Assembly: GCA_031359995.1 (NCBI GenBank)
Contig: JANMAT010000142.1
Span: forward strand, 1 to 23,814
Source: JANMAT01 sp031359995
Lineage (GTDB): Bacteria > Actinomycetota > Acidimicrobiia > Acidimicrobiales > Ilumatobacteraceae
Reading direction: 5' to 3'
Length of the DNA: 23,814 nt
A model generated the notes under the pieces. The model was given only the letters and a program-made list of their open reading frames with translations. It searched no databases and was not told the origin of the DNA. Position numbers and translations under genes: made by a program. Positions 1 through 6,948 of this stretch are shown piece after piece. Position 1 is the stretch's first letter, and the number at the start of each line of letters is the position of its first letter.

Positions 1-136
1 CGCATCCATCATCAGGGGCAGTGGCACGGGCGACCTCGCCGGCATCCGGGGTGACGTGCAGCAGGTCTTCACCCCGGATCCGCAGGGCGGTGGTGTGGGC
101 GACCTCACCTTCAAGATCCGTTGCCGTTCGCGTTGA
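1..136 (+). CDS. C-terminal end of a truncated gene, possibly DUF3224-like beta-barrel
   Basis: An open frame enters from the left edge (first full codon at 2) and ends with TGA at 134-136, giving about 44 residues. The segment GSGTGDLAGIRG resembles the glycine-rich strand-turn seen near the C-terminus of DUF3224 proteins, a small beta-barrel family of unknown role. The rest of the gene lies outside the window, so the family call is only suggestive. The gene converges with the minus-strand NTF2-like gene, whose stop lies 26 bases further on. Codon choice is GC-rich like the neighbours. Confidence 0.4.
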   Translation, partial: ASIIRGSGTGDLAGIRGDVQQVFTPDPQGGGVGDLTFKIRCRSR

Positions 137-162
137 CGCGACGCCGGGCGACCGCGCCCGGT

Positions 163-525
163 TCAGCGGAATCCGGGCCAGCGGGAGTAGTCGGTGTAGG
201 TGTCGTCTCGCACGATCTTGCCGTCGGTGATGGTGAGCACGACGCAGAACGGGAGCGTCCAGTCGTCGCCCTGGTCGGGGTCGTGAAGAACACCTTCCAC
301 GACGATCACGTCGTCGCCTGACGGATGGGTTCGTTCGATCGTCATGTACCGCTTGGGTGCGGCCTTGAGGACCCGTAGCTCGAACCGGATCAGTCGGTCG
401 GGGCCGAGGACCGCCCCACCGACGACGGCGTCGGGGGCGTAGAGCTCCCGGGCGAGCGTCTCCACGTCGTGGTTGAACAGATCGGCCCATCGCCCGACCA
501 GCTCCTGGTTCGCCGTTGCGCTCAT
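163..525 (-). CDS. NTF2/SnoaL-like nuclear transport factor 2 family protein
   Basis: This 120-residue protein has the size and layout of the SnoaL-like/NTF2 fold: an N-terminal helix (NQELVGRWADLFNHDVETL), the strand segment LYAPDAVV, a central VIVVEGVLHDP strand and a C-terminal strand pair with ITDGKIVRDDTYTD, the usual 'G-K-I-x-x-x-x-x-Y-x-D' ending. These small cone-shaped proteins bind or isomerise small hydrophobic ligands; the ligand cannot be read here. The ATG at 525 is chosen because a GAGGGGG ribosome site precedes it, although the open frame runs further upstream without protein-like sequence. It is transcribed away from the dehydrogenase gene at 652, so the 126 bases between them must hold divergent promoters. 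Confidence 0.8.
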   Translation of the reverse strand: MSATANQELVGRWADLFNHDVETLARELYAPDAVVGGAVLGPDRLIRFELRVLKAAPKRYMTIERTHPSGDDVIVVEGVLHDPDQGDDWTLPFCVVLTITDGKIVRDDTYTDYSRWPGFR

Positions 526-651
526 GTCTGCCCCCTCGCTCTGCTTCGCCCCTCGACTGTAGAGCGACGGGCTCGTGGCGCCGAACGCTGGCAGGCGAGC
601 AGCACGCACGACCTTCACCGTGGACGATGATGACGGTGGAAGGAGGCGCCG

Positions 652-1623
652 ATGTCGATCGTCACGGTGTTGGACGACTACCAGGAGGTGGCGCTCACGA
701 GCGCAGACTGGTCGCCGGTGCAGACGGTGCACACCGTCGAGGTGATCACCGAGCACATCGCCGATGTGCCGGCGCTCGTGCGACGGCTTGCCGACAGCGA
801 GATCGTCGTGGCCATGCGGGAGCGCACCCGGTTCCCGGCCGACGTCCTTGCCCAGCTGCCGAGCCTGCGGCTACTGGTCACGACGGGCATGGTCAACGCC
901 TCGATCGACCTCGAGGCCGCCGTGCGCCAGGGGATCGTCGTGTGCGGCACGGGCGGCTCCGGGAACGCGATGCCTGAGCTGACGATCGGGATGATGATCG
1001 CGTTGACCCGCAACTTCGCCCAGGAGGATGCCGCCGTCCGTGCCGGGGGCTGGCAGCACACGATCGGTCCGGGCCTGTCGGGTGCGACGCTCGGCGTGGT
1101 CGGGCTCGGTCGTCTCGGTGTGCCTGTCGCTCGCCTCGCGCAGGCGTTCGGGACGACGGTCGTCGCGTGGTCGCCGAACCTCACCCAGGACCGCGCCACG
1201 CCGCACGGTGTCCGTGCGGTGAGCAAGCGCGAGCTGTTCTCGACCGCTGACGTGATCACCATCCACATGCCGTTGTCGGAGGTGAGCCGCGGTCTGGTCG
1301 GTGCTGCTGACCTGGCGCTGATGAAGCCGTCGGCGTACCTGATCAACACCTCGCGCGGCCCTATCGTCGACGAGGCTGCGCTGATCGAGGCGCTCCGCGC
1401 CGAGCGGATCGCCGGCGCCGGGCTCGACGTCTACGACATCGAGCCGCTGCCCGTCCACCATCCGCTGCGATCGACGCCCAACACGCTGCTGTTGCCGCAC
1501 ATCGGCTACGTGACGAGCGACAACTACCGCACCTTCTACGGCCACGCCGTCGAGGACATCGTCGCCTTCGCCGCCGGCACGCCCGTCCGCGTGCTCTCGG
1601 CCAGGAACGGCTCGACCCGCTGA
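652..1623 (+). CDS. D-2-hydroxyacid dehydrogenase family protein
   Basis: This 323-residue NAD(P)-dependent dehydrogenase belongs to the D-isomer 2-hydroxyacid family (phosphoglycerate, glycerate and hydroxypyruvate reductase relatives), which interconverts 2-oxo and 2-hydroxy acids. The Rossmann nucleotide site is GLGRLG at residues 151-156, followed by the second strand ending in VVAWSPN. The three family catalytic residues are present: Arg235 in NTSRGPIVDE, Glu264 in LDVYDIEP and His283 in LPHIGY. The length is normal (about 320) and the gene looks intact. A GGAAGGAGG ribosome site lies six bases ahead of the ATG at 652. The exact substrate cannot be read. No downstream partner is apparent: the following 350 bases hold only weak ORFs. 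Confidence 0.93.
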   Translation: MSIVTVLDDYQEVALTSADWSPVQTVHTVEVITEHIADVPALVRRLADSEIVVAMRERTRFPADVLAQLPSLRLLVTTGMVNASIDLEAAVRQGIVVCGTGGSGNAMPELTIGMMIALTRNFAQEDAAVRAGGWQHTIGPGLSGATLGVVGLGRLGVPVARLAQAFGTTVVAWSPNLTQDRATPHGVRAVSKRELFSTADVITIHMPLSEVSRGLVGAADLALMKPSAYLINTSRGPIVDEAALIEALRAERIAGAGLDVYDIEPLPVHHPLRSTPNTLLLPHIGYVTSDNYRTFYGHAVEDIVAFAAGTPVRVLSARNGSTR

Positions 1624-1656
1624 CGAGCGCGAACCCCGCAACCTGATCAACCCCGG

Positions 1657-1977
1657 TTGGCGCAGCGCGAAGGCGATCGCCTGGGACTGACGAGCGCCGG
1701 CATCGGCTCGCACATGAACACCGCCGACGTGTGGCGCCGGGTGGCGACGCACATGGGCGGCCGGCGCGACTTCGACCGGGCCGCGTTCGAAGACGCAATG
1801 GCGTGGGTCGGCCGTAACAGCCGCAGCCGTCTGGTGGCGGATCCGGGGACGGGAACGGTCCGCGACGAGATCGAGACCTGCCCCGCGCTCGAAGCGCCTC
1901 CACGGCCGCGTCGGTGGTTCTGCGCCGCAGGCTCCACGGGATCGAACGCCGGTACGGTGATAGCCGGCGGGAGGTAG
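1657..1977 (+). CDS. Possible small ORF or gene remnant, unknown
   Basis: This is a weak 106-codon ORF between the dehydrogenase and the fragment cluster. The middle (from about 1714: MNTADVWRRVATHMGG, then DFDRAAFEDAMAWVG) reads like real helical protein. The ends are arginine/proline-rich, as expected for non-coding frames in GC-rich DNA. No ribosome site stands out and no family is recognised. It may be a remnant of a longer gene and is listed so the gap 1624-1987 is accounted for. Confidence 0.2.
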   Translation: MAQREGDRLGLTSAGIGSHMNTADVWRRVATHMGGRRDFDRAAFEDAMAWVGRNSRSRLVADPGTGTVRDEIETCPALEAPPRPRRWFCAAGSTGSNAGTVIAGGR

Positions 1978-1987
1978 CCTTCTGGGT

Positions 1988-2107
1988 ATGGGTGAGCGCC
2001 GGATGGTGATCACGGCAGCCGAGATGGACCGCATGGCGCCGTATGAGCGATCCGATCGTCGTCGTCCGCCAGCCGAACCACGGCACGCTGTTCGTGTTGT
2101 TGCGTGA
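1988..2107 (+). pseudogene. N-terminal remnant of a small gene
   Basis: A 39-codon frame starts with ATG at 1988 behind a GGGAGG ribosome-like site. Its first part (MVITAAEMDRMAPYERSD) looks like the beginning of a small actinobacterial protein, of the kind that continues with a helical body after 'MTPxER'. After about 2045 it turns into arginine/proline-rich sequence because the FHA coding frame takes over there. I read it as the start of a gene cut off and joined to the next fragment. The family is not certain. Confidence 0.3.
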
Positions 2108-2294
2108 GGCACTCGTGATCGGCCGGGAGTGCGAGGGGCTGCAACTGACTGATCCTCGGATCTCTCGTCGCCACCTGGAGCTCGAGCCCCTGGCGGGTGC
2201 CGTTCGCCTCACGGAGCTGGGCAGCACGAACGGCACCCAGGTCCACGGTCGTGACCTCGTCGGGCCCGTCGACCTGCGGCCGGCCCGCTCGTGA
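2043..2294 (+). pseudogene. FHA-domain fragment
   Basis: The 83 residues are almost entirely a forkhead-associated phosphothreonine-binding domain. The conserved elements are present in order: IGRE, then ISRRHLEL (the SxxH binding loop), then LGSTNGTQVHG (the second binding loop). The frame stops shortly after GRDLVGPVDL, before the last strands of the FHA fold, and no effector domain follows. FHA domains normally sit on a larger kinase, secretion or cyclase protein, so this is probably a remnant. The right-hand break is around 2290-2300, where a minus-strand gene fragment begins; the left edge abuts the preceding remnant at about 2043. A tiny free-standing FHA protein is possible but unlikely. 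Confidence 0.7.
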
Positions 2295-2550
2295 CGTTCA
2301 AACGAGCGAACCCGGCGCCTCGCTGCTGCGTCTCGGCATGGAGGCCGTTGGCCTCGAGGGCGGCGACGGCGGCCTGGTACAGGCCGTTGACGGCATCGGG
2401 CGTCGGTCCGAAGCAGTCGAGGTCGCGGGTGGCGCGATCGGTGACCTCGTAGAAGATCAGCGCAGCGCCACCGGCCAACGCGAATCCGGCCGCTTCGGGG
2501 ACCGCGAGCACGATCGACGCGACGCGGACCTGGAGATCAGACAGGGGCAT
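2209..2550 (-). pseudogene. N-terminal fragment of an AbiEii-like nucleotidyltransferase
   Basis: From the ATG at 2550 the frame encodes a nucleotidyltransferase start: a helix (SDLQVRVASIVLA), then FALAGGAALIFYEV (the 'GG-x-A' motif) and RATRDLDCFG, the D-x-D-like metal site of AbiEii/DUF1814-type toxins of abortive infection systems. About 85 residues, to FARLNV near 2296, look homologous; after that the frame continues into meaningless sequence antisense to the FHA fragment. The family is usually 200-300 residues, so more than half of the gene is missing. No ribosome site is visible ahead of the start and no antitoxin gene is adjacent. It is judged a dead fragment. Confidence 0.65.
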
Positions 2551-2564
2551 GCCGGTGCGCAGGG

Positions 2565-2859
2565 GTGACCGATGCCGGCGTTGTTCACGAGGACATCGAT
2601 CCGTCCGTGCCGGTCGATCACGCCGGCAACGGCGCGTTCCCGCGACCCTGGATCGGTCACATCCAACTGCTCGACATGCACCCGATCTCGTTGCTCGCCA
2701 GACAACATGTCGTCGAGCCTGGTGCGGCGAGACACGTCCCGCATGGTGGCGACAATCGTGTGCCCGGCACGAGCGAACGCCACCGCCGAGGCAAGCCCGA
2801 AGCCCGAGCTGCAACCCGTTAACGCACGCGGCGTGCAAGAGCGTCAGCCCGTTGGACAT
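2565..2859 (-). pseudogene. N-terminal fragment of a short-chain dehydrogenase/reductase, frameshifted
   Basis: The minus strand carries the first third of a classical SDR: the cofactor motif TGCSSGFG, then AVAFARAGHTIVATMRD, the LDVTDPGSRERAV strand-turn, and LVNNAGIGH at about 2565, where homology stops abruptly. Catalytic Ser-Tyr-Lys sequences are absent. The likely start (MSNGLTLL, ATG at 2859) is in a different frame from TGCSSGFG. Removing 16 bases at 2820-2835 would join the two as MSNGLTLL-TGCSSGFG. The gene is therefore both frameshifted and truncated. Confidence 0.7.
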
Positions 2860-2892
2860 CGGTTCCTCGTTCGTCTACCGAGTCGATCCCCG

Positions 2893-4089
2893 TCAGCGAT
2901 GCGGGCCGGTGAGCGCCTGTGCCGCGGCCTTCGCATCCGGCACGACATCGTACGTGTAGAGGTGCTTGCGGAAGTTGGCGTGCGCGACGAGCTCGGTGTC
3001 GCGGGCCGCAAGATCGGCGCCGGTCGAATCCATCCGCAACCCGTTCTGCCGGGCGCCGAGTTGGATCTGTGCGACTCGCTCCCGGCGTAGCCGTTCGTAC
3101 TCTGCGAGGGCCGCTGGAACGGTCGAGTTGTCCACCTCTGCGAGGATCGTGGCGAGCGCCATCCCATCCTCGATCGCTTGGTTCGCGCCCTGGCCGAGAT
3201 GGGGCAGCATCGGGTGTGCGGCGTCGCCGAGGAGGGTCAGCCGGCCGCTCGTCCAGGTCGGCAGTGGCTCGCGGTCGTAGAGCGCCCAGCGGAAGGCCTT
3301 GTCGACCTGTTCGAGCACCGAGCCGATGCGCGGGTCCCAGCCCTCGAACTCTCGGCGCAGGACATCAGGGTCACCGGCAGCCGACCATGATTCGTTCATC
3401 TCTTGGTCGGCCGGCACGAAGCCGACGTAGTTGACCATCTGGCCGTGGCGTACGGGGAAGACCAGGAAGTGCTTCGACGGGCCGGCCCACATCTGCCACC
3501 GGTCCATCGGCCAGTTCGGTAGGCGCTCGACCGGGACGAGCCCGCGGTAGGAGATGGTGCCGTGGAAGATGGGGTTCGACGGCGGGTGGACGTAGGGTCG
3601 CAGCTCGGAGTGGATCCCGTCGGCGGCGAGGACGACGTCGGCTTCGGCGGTGGCGCCGTTGGCGAACGTCACGCGGGCGATGTCACCTACCTGCTCGAAG
3701 CCGATGCCGCGGTGGCCGCAGTGGACGATGCCTGGGGGGAGGGCGGTGGCGAGGAGGTCGACGAGATCGGCGCGGTGCATGCCGAACGTCGCGTTCCAGC
3801 CCGACGCATCGGTCACTTGCACCGGAGCGATGGGCGTGCCGTCGTGGCGGAAGTAGTGCGAGTTGGGTCCGACGCGGGCGCCCCAACGCTCGACCGCCGG
3901 GCCGAGGCCGATCCGCTCGAGGTGTCGCACGCTGTTCGGCGTGAGGAAGACGCCTGCGCCAACCTCGCCCAGCGCCGAGGCCTGCTCGTAGACCGATGCC
4001 TTGACTCCGTGCGCGATGAGCGCATTGGCGGCGAACAGGCCGCCAATGCCGCCGCCGATGATCACGACATGGGCTCGCGGTGTTCCCAT
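2893..4089 (-). CDS. FAD-dependent monooxygenase (salicylate/3-hydroxybenzoate hydroxylase type)
   Basis: This 398-residue flavoprotein monooxygenase shows all three class A fingerprints: the dinucleotide site GGGIGG at residues 12-17, the DG motif in VVLAADGIHSELRP (157-158), and the GD motif LLGDAAHPMLPHLGQGANQ at 287-303, which binds the FAD ribityl chain. Such enzymes hydroxylate aromatic acids with NAD(P)H and oxygen; the nearest well-known types are salicylate 1-monooxygenase and 3-hydroxybenzoate 6-hydroxylase. The substrate cannot be read. The ATG at 4089 is preferred over upstream in-frame codons because it has a GGGGAGA ribosome site and starts right before the flavin strand. Length is normal and no ring-cleavage gene lies beside it. 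Confidence 0.92.
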   Translation of the reverse strand: MGTPRAHVVIIGGGIGGLFAANALIAHGVKASVYEQASALGEVGAGVFLTPNSVRHLERIGLGPAVERWGARVGPNSHYFRHDGTPIAPVQVTDASGWNATFGMHRADLVDLLATALPPGIVHCGHRGIGFEQVGDIARVTFANGATAEADVVLAADGIHSELRPYVHPPSNPIFHGTISYRGLVPVERLPNWPMDRWQMWAGPSKHFLVFPVRHGQMVNYVGFVPADQEMNESWSAAGDPDVLRREFEGWDPRIGSVLEQVDKAFRWALYDREPLPTWTSGRLTLLGDAAHPMLPHLGQGANQAIEDGMALATILAEVDNSTVPAALAEYERLRRERVAQIQLGARQNGLRMDSTGADLAARDTELVAHANFRKHLYTYDVVPDAKAAAQALTGPHR

Positions 4090-4300
4090 CGTTGCTCTCC
4101 CCGGGTCGCTCACCGAGCCCCCGTTCGGAGCGAGCAGGAGATGAGAACTCCGCCGCGAGGTGATGCAACCGGTGAAGCTGCACGGAGCGTACCGGCGCAC
4201 ATCGCCAACCTGGTATCAACTCCCTTCCCGCCGCCAAGACCGCAGCGAGGGCGGCGCTTCGGCTTGCGGCGTCCACGGAAGGGATCGCCGCCAACTTGAG

Positions 4301-4328
4301 TTGACGCAGATAACGAATTCGTTATCAT
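4301..4328 (+). promoter_or_regulatory. Promoter of the XRE/nucleotidyltransferase operon
   Basis: TTGACG at 4301-4306 and TATCAT at 4323-4328 are separated by 16 bases, close to the vegetative consensus. The start codon GTG at 4336 lies seven bases after the -10 box, so the transcript is predicted to be leaderless. A perfect palindrome fills the spacer. Confidence 0.75.
4309..4326. promoter_or_regulatory. Perfect 18-bp palindromic operator
   Basis: GATAACGAATTCGTTATC reads the same on both strands. It occupies the spacer and overlaps four bases of the -10 box, so a bound dimer would block RNA polymerase. The obvious candidate is the XRE protein encoded immediately downstream (autorepression), by analogy with toxin-antitoxin operons; this is inference. 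Confidence 0.75.
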
Positions 4329-4335
4329 AGAGGTC

Positions 4336-4914
4336 GTGACCACCCTCGCCGCTACGTTGTTGCGACGCGCTCGGATCGCCGCCGGTCTCAGCCAGCGCGC
4401 CCTCGCCCAACGTGCCGGTGTCGTCCAGCCGGCCGTGGCCCGAGCCGAGTCCGGCGCGCGAGACGTGACCGTGCACACCCTGGCCGCCCTTCTCCGGGCC
4501 GCCGGAAGTCAGCTCATCGACGTGCCCACCGTCCGCGGGACCGTAGCTGCGGCTGCCGAGACGATCCGGCTGGATATCGAGGCGGGGGACGAGGATTCGG
4601 CTTTCCGCGAGATCGTCCAGATCTCCGACGACCTGCGGGCGGCGGCACCGAGTGAGCGGGTGGTGCTCGCGTTCGCTCCTCCCCGCTCGACCGGGGATCC
4701 TCGTTGGGACAACCTGATCGCGGGTGTGGTCGAGCACTACCTCGCCGATGTCGGCCCGGCCCGCCCCGAGTGGCTGTCGGCGGTCGCGGCGCTCACCGAA
4801 GTTTGGCACGTCGACTCCTACACGGCCCGCCATCCCGAGGACGCCGAACCCACCGTCCCGGCCGCCCGGCGGCGAGGTGTCGTTCTGACACGATCTGAGC
4901 TGGAGAGTGCGTGA
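4336..4914 (+). CDS. XRE-family helix-turn-helix regulator, probable antitoxin
   Basis: This 192-residue protein starts at a GTG with no ribosome site, consistent with leaderless translation. Residues 8-60 form an XRE/Cro-type helix-turn-helix: LRRARIAAGLSQRALAQRAG, then VVQPAVARAESGARDVTVHTL. The remaining 130 residues are helical and acidic, with no recognised domain, and may contact the partner protein. The stop codon overlaps the next start by four bases (GTGA at 4911-4914), so the two genes are translationally coupled. XRE regulators in front of nucleotidyltransferase-fold proteins are typical of toxin-antitoxin modules. Regulation is probably through the palindrome in its promoter. Confidence 0.85.
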   Translation: MTTLAATLLRRARIAAGLSQRALAQRAGVVQPAVARAESGARDVTVHTLAALLRAAGSQLIDVPTVRGTVAAAAETIRLDIEAGDEDSAFREIVQISDDLRAAAPSERVVLAFAPPRSTGDPRWDNLIAGVVEHYLADVGPARPEWLSAVAALTEVWHVDSYTARHPEDAEPTVPAARRRGVVLTRSELESA

Positions 4915-5215
4915 CCAAGATCGGTCGCGACGACATCCTCGACGGGCTGGCCGAAGTCGCTCGACGGGCCGGCGCTGAAGGCGCGTCCGTCAAGGTCCAC
5001 GTGCTCGGCGGCAGCGCGGTTGCCCTCTTGCTGAACAGGGATCGCCGACTCACCGGCGATGTGGATGCACACATCGTTGCCAATGGGAGCGACCTCGCCA
5101 CGATCACTCGCGTCGCGGCCGAGGTTGCCGCCGAGCGAGGCCTGCGACCCGACTGGTTGAACACCGACGCCGAGATGTTCCTCCCTTCGTACGGGGAGCC
5201 CTTCGGATGGGTCGC

Positions 5216-5445
5216 ATCGACGAGCCGACGCAACGAGCCCTTGATCACCTGGCGCCTCCCGGCGGCCCTGAGCTGCGGGTGCCAGGCGATGTCGGTGAGG
5301 CACACCTTCTTCGACGCCCCCAGCCAGTTCGAGGTACCGGACCGGCTCGCCGGCCGCGGCCCACAGGAAGGCGAGCAGGTGGGGGATGCCGTCTTCGAGG
5401 ACGCCCTACGCGGAGGTCGTACCAGTGCCTTGAGATGCGACGTGC
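5216..5445. other. Segment with no recognisable gene
   Basis: Open frames exist on both strands, but none is convincing. On the minus strand a stretch including HLLAFLWAAAGEPVRYLELAG is the most protein-like, yet it has no start or continuation. The region sits between the truncated nucleotidyltransferase and the regulatory region of the next gene and is probably rearranged debris. Confidence 0.4.
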
Positions 5446-5514
5446 TGGAACGACATGTGGCGACGATGTGGAACGTAACGATACGACGAGTTGGAACGCT
5501 GGGTGTACGCTGCG
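5446..5514 (+). repeat. Three 23-bp iteron-like repeats (TGGAACG)
   Basis: TGGAACG occurs at 5446, 5469 and 5492, exactly 23 bases apart. The first two units also share a second block, GCGACGA/ACGACGA, at the same offset, and GCGACG recurs one unit further left at 5437. Such regular spacing suggests cooperative binding of a protein to successive sites upstream of the ATPase gene. Confidence 0.55.
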
Positions 5515-5517
5515 CGC
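5506..5517 (+). promoter_or_regulatory. Candidate leaderless promoter of the DUF4143 gene
   Basis: An extended -10 box TGTACGCT has its TACGCT hexamer at 5506-5511 and ends six bases before the ATG at 5518. No ribosome site precedes that ATG. A clear -35 at normal spacing is lacking, so an activator bound to the 23-bp repeats may substitute. Confidence 0.5.
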
Positions 5518-6780
5518 ATGGCGATCGCCAGGATCACGCGTCGAATCGATGAGGTACTCGCCGAGCGCATGACGGAAAGCCCGGTCGTCGCGTTGCAGGG
5601 TCCCCGGTCCGTCGGCAAGTCCACCGTGTTGCGTGATGTCGCACGCAGGCATGGTGTCGGTGTCGTCGATCTGGATGATCCCGCGGTGCTGCGCCTGGTC
5701 GTGGACGACCCGGGCGGTTTCGTGGACTCTCGGGCGCCGGTGTGCATCGACGAGTACCAGCGGGCCCCTGTGGTGTTGGACGCGATCAAGGCCCGGTTGA
5801 ACCGGTCGAGCGACCCGGGTGGGTTCGTGATCACCGGCTCGACCCGGTTCGACGCGTTGCCGGCGGCCGCGCAGTCGCTGACCGGACGGTTGCAGTTGCT
5901 CGAGATCATGCCGTTCTCGCAGGGCGAGATCGACGGTGTCCGGGAGCACTTCCTCGGCCTTGCGTTCGTCGACCCGGACCGTGTGCGCGCGTCCGGGGCG
6001 TCGGTGACGACGCGTGTGGAGTACATCGAGCGGATCACCCGGGGCGGCATGCCCATGGCGATCGGTCGCAGTACCGGGGCTCGGCAGCGGTGGTTCGAGT
6101 CGTACGTCGCCACCGCGCTGCAGCGGGACGTGCGGGATCTGGCCCGCATCCGTCAGGCCGCGGTGCTCCCACGGCTGTTGGAGCGCCTGGCGGGCCAGAC
6201 CGCACAGTTGCTGAACATCAGCCGCGCTGGCGAAGCTGCCGGTGTCGAGGCGCGTACGGCCGACAACTACGCCCGGCTGCTCGAGGCGTTGTTCCTCGTG
6301 CGACGCCTCCCGGCGTGGGGTCGGACGTTGCGGGCCAAAGCAGGGGCGGTCCCGAAGGTGCACGTCGTCGACAGCGGCATCGCCGCGCACCTGCTGCGGT
6401 TGAGCCCGGCCAAGCTCGCCCGCCGTGATCCGGCGTCTCTCGCGGAGTTCGGGCATCTGGTCGAGACGTTCGTGGTGGGTGAAGTGCTGAAGCAGGCGTC
6501 GTGGAACGACGACGTCGCCACGGTCGGGCATTGGCGAACCCGTGACGGTCAAGAGGTCGATCTCGTCGTCGAACGCTTCGACGGGTCGGTCGTGTGCTTC
6601 GAGGTCAAGGCGTCCGCGCAGGTCAACCCGTCCGACCGGTCCGGGCTCGTTGCCCTCCGCGATCTGCTCGGCGACCAGTTCACCGCCGGCTACGTCCTCT
6701 ACACCGGCGAGCACACCGCGCGCATCGACGACCGCATCTACGCCGCCCCGATCGACCGGCTCTGGCAGGCCAGCCTCTGA
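5518..6780 (+). CDS. AAA ATPase with DUF4143 C-terminal domain
   Basis: This 420-residue protein has the complete architecture of the 'AAA_14 + DUF4143' family. The Walker A site GPRSVGKST is at residues 28-36, a Walker B-like VCIDEYQRAP follows at 76-85, and the sensor segment ITGSTR ends the ATPase core. The middle part is the winged-helix/DUF4143 region (RQRWFESYVATALQRDVRDLA; LNISRAGEAAGV). The end carries a PD-(D/E)xK-like signature at 339-366, WRTRDGQEVDLVVE followed by CFEVKAS, suggesting a nuclease-type fold. The biological role of this common family is not established; defence or mobile-element links have been proposed. The ATG at 5518 is chosen over TTG 5491 because of the adjacent -10 box. 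It looks intact. Confidence 0.9.
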   Translation: MAIARITRRIDEVLAERMTESPVVALQGPRSVGKSTVLRDVARRHGVGVVDLDDPAVLRLVVDDPGGFVDSRAPVCIDEYQRAPVVLDAIKARLNRSSDPGGFVITGSTRFDALPAAAQSLTGRLQLLEIMPFSQGEIDGVREHFLGLAFVDPDRVRASGASVTTRVEYIERITRGGMPMAIGRSTGARQRWFESYVATALQRDVRDLARIRQAAVLPRLLERLAGQTAQLLNISRAGEAAGVEARTADNYARLLEALFLVRRLPAWGRTLRAKAGAVPKVHVVDSGIAAHLLRLSPAKLARRDPASLAEFGHLVETFVVGEVLKQASWNDDVATVGHWRTRDGQEVDLVVERFDGSVVCFEVKASAQVNPSDRSGLVALRDLLGDQFTAGYVLYTGEHTARIDDRIYAAPIDRLWQASL

Positions 6781-6925
6781 CACCATCGCGCTGGTGCTGA
6801 TCGTCGAAGCGTTCGAAGCGGACGACGTGCGGGTCGAGCGTCGCGGCGATGTCCTCGATCAACGCAATCCACTTCGAGGAATCCACCCAGGTGTTCGCCT
6901 GGGCTCCTTCGCCGCCCTCGGTCAT
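6680..6925 (-). CDS. Small ORF of unknown function, possibly truncated
   Basis: The 81-codon ORF overlaps the last 100 bases of the ATPase gene on the other strand. Only its first ~50 residues (MTEGGEGAQANTW, then SSKWIALIEDIAATLDPHVV, then RFERFDDQH) look like protein. The remainder is arginine-rich antisense of the ATPase gene. A TACAGT box lies six bases ahead of the ATG at 6925, which would make a leaderless transcript. It may be the front end of a lost gene or a genuine small protein; no family is recognised. Confidence 0.35.
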   Translation of the reverse strand: MTEGGEGAQANTWVDSSKWIALIEDIAATLDPHVVRFERFDDQHQRDGVRGWPARAGRSGRRRCGRRCARCARRCRGRSRR

Positions 6926-6948
6926 GGTTGGACTGTAACGCCAGGACC

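Larger units (their letters stand above)
4911..5552 (+). pseudogene. Nucleotidyltransferase-fold protein (DUF6036-like), C-terminus lost
   Basis: The first ~100 residues (to about 5210) are a nucleotidyltransferase fold: VHVLGGSAVALLL with the GGS motif at 33-35, and RRLTGDVDAHIV with the D50-x-D52 metal pair. This resembles DUF6036-type proteins found with XRE partners. The GTG start overlaps the XRE stop (GTGA), which indicates coupling. After LPSYGEPFGW the frame becomes arginine/cysteine-rich and no longer looks like the family, although it stays open to 5552 and runs past the start of the next gene. The C-terminal ~100 residues of the normal family are missing or replaced, so the toxin is probably inactive. 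A shortened active form cannot be excluded. Confidence 0.6.

Noticed and set aside
871..2112. Long minus-strand ORF of 413 codons
   Set aside because: It is antisense to the dehydrogenase gene, rich in arginine and without motifs, as expected for a shadow frame in GC-rich DNA.
5491..5517. TTG 5491 as start of the DUF4143 gene
   Set aside because: It overlaps the third 23-bp repeat and the promoter; ATG 5518 sits at the expected leaderless distance from TACGCT.
5245..6786. Minus-strand ORF of 513 codons opposite the DUF4143 gene
   Set aside because: The plus-strand frame has clear Walker and nuclease-like motifs; the antisense frame is His/Arg/Asp-rich and featureless.
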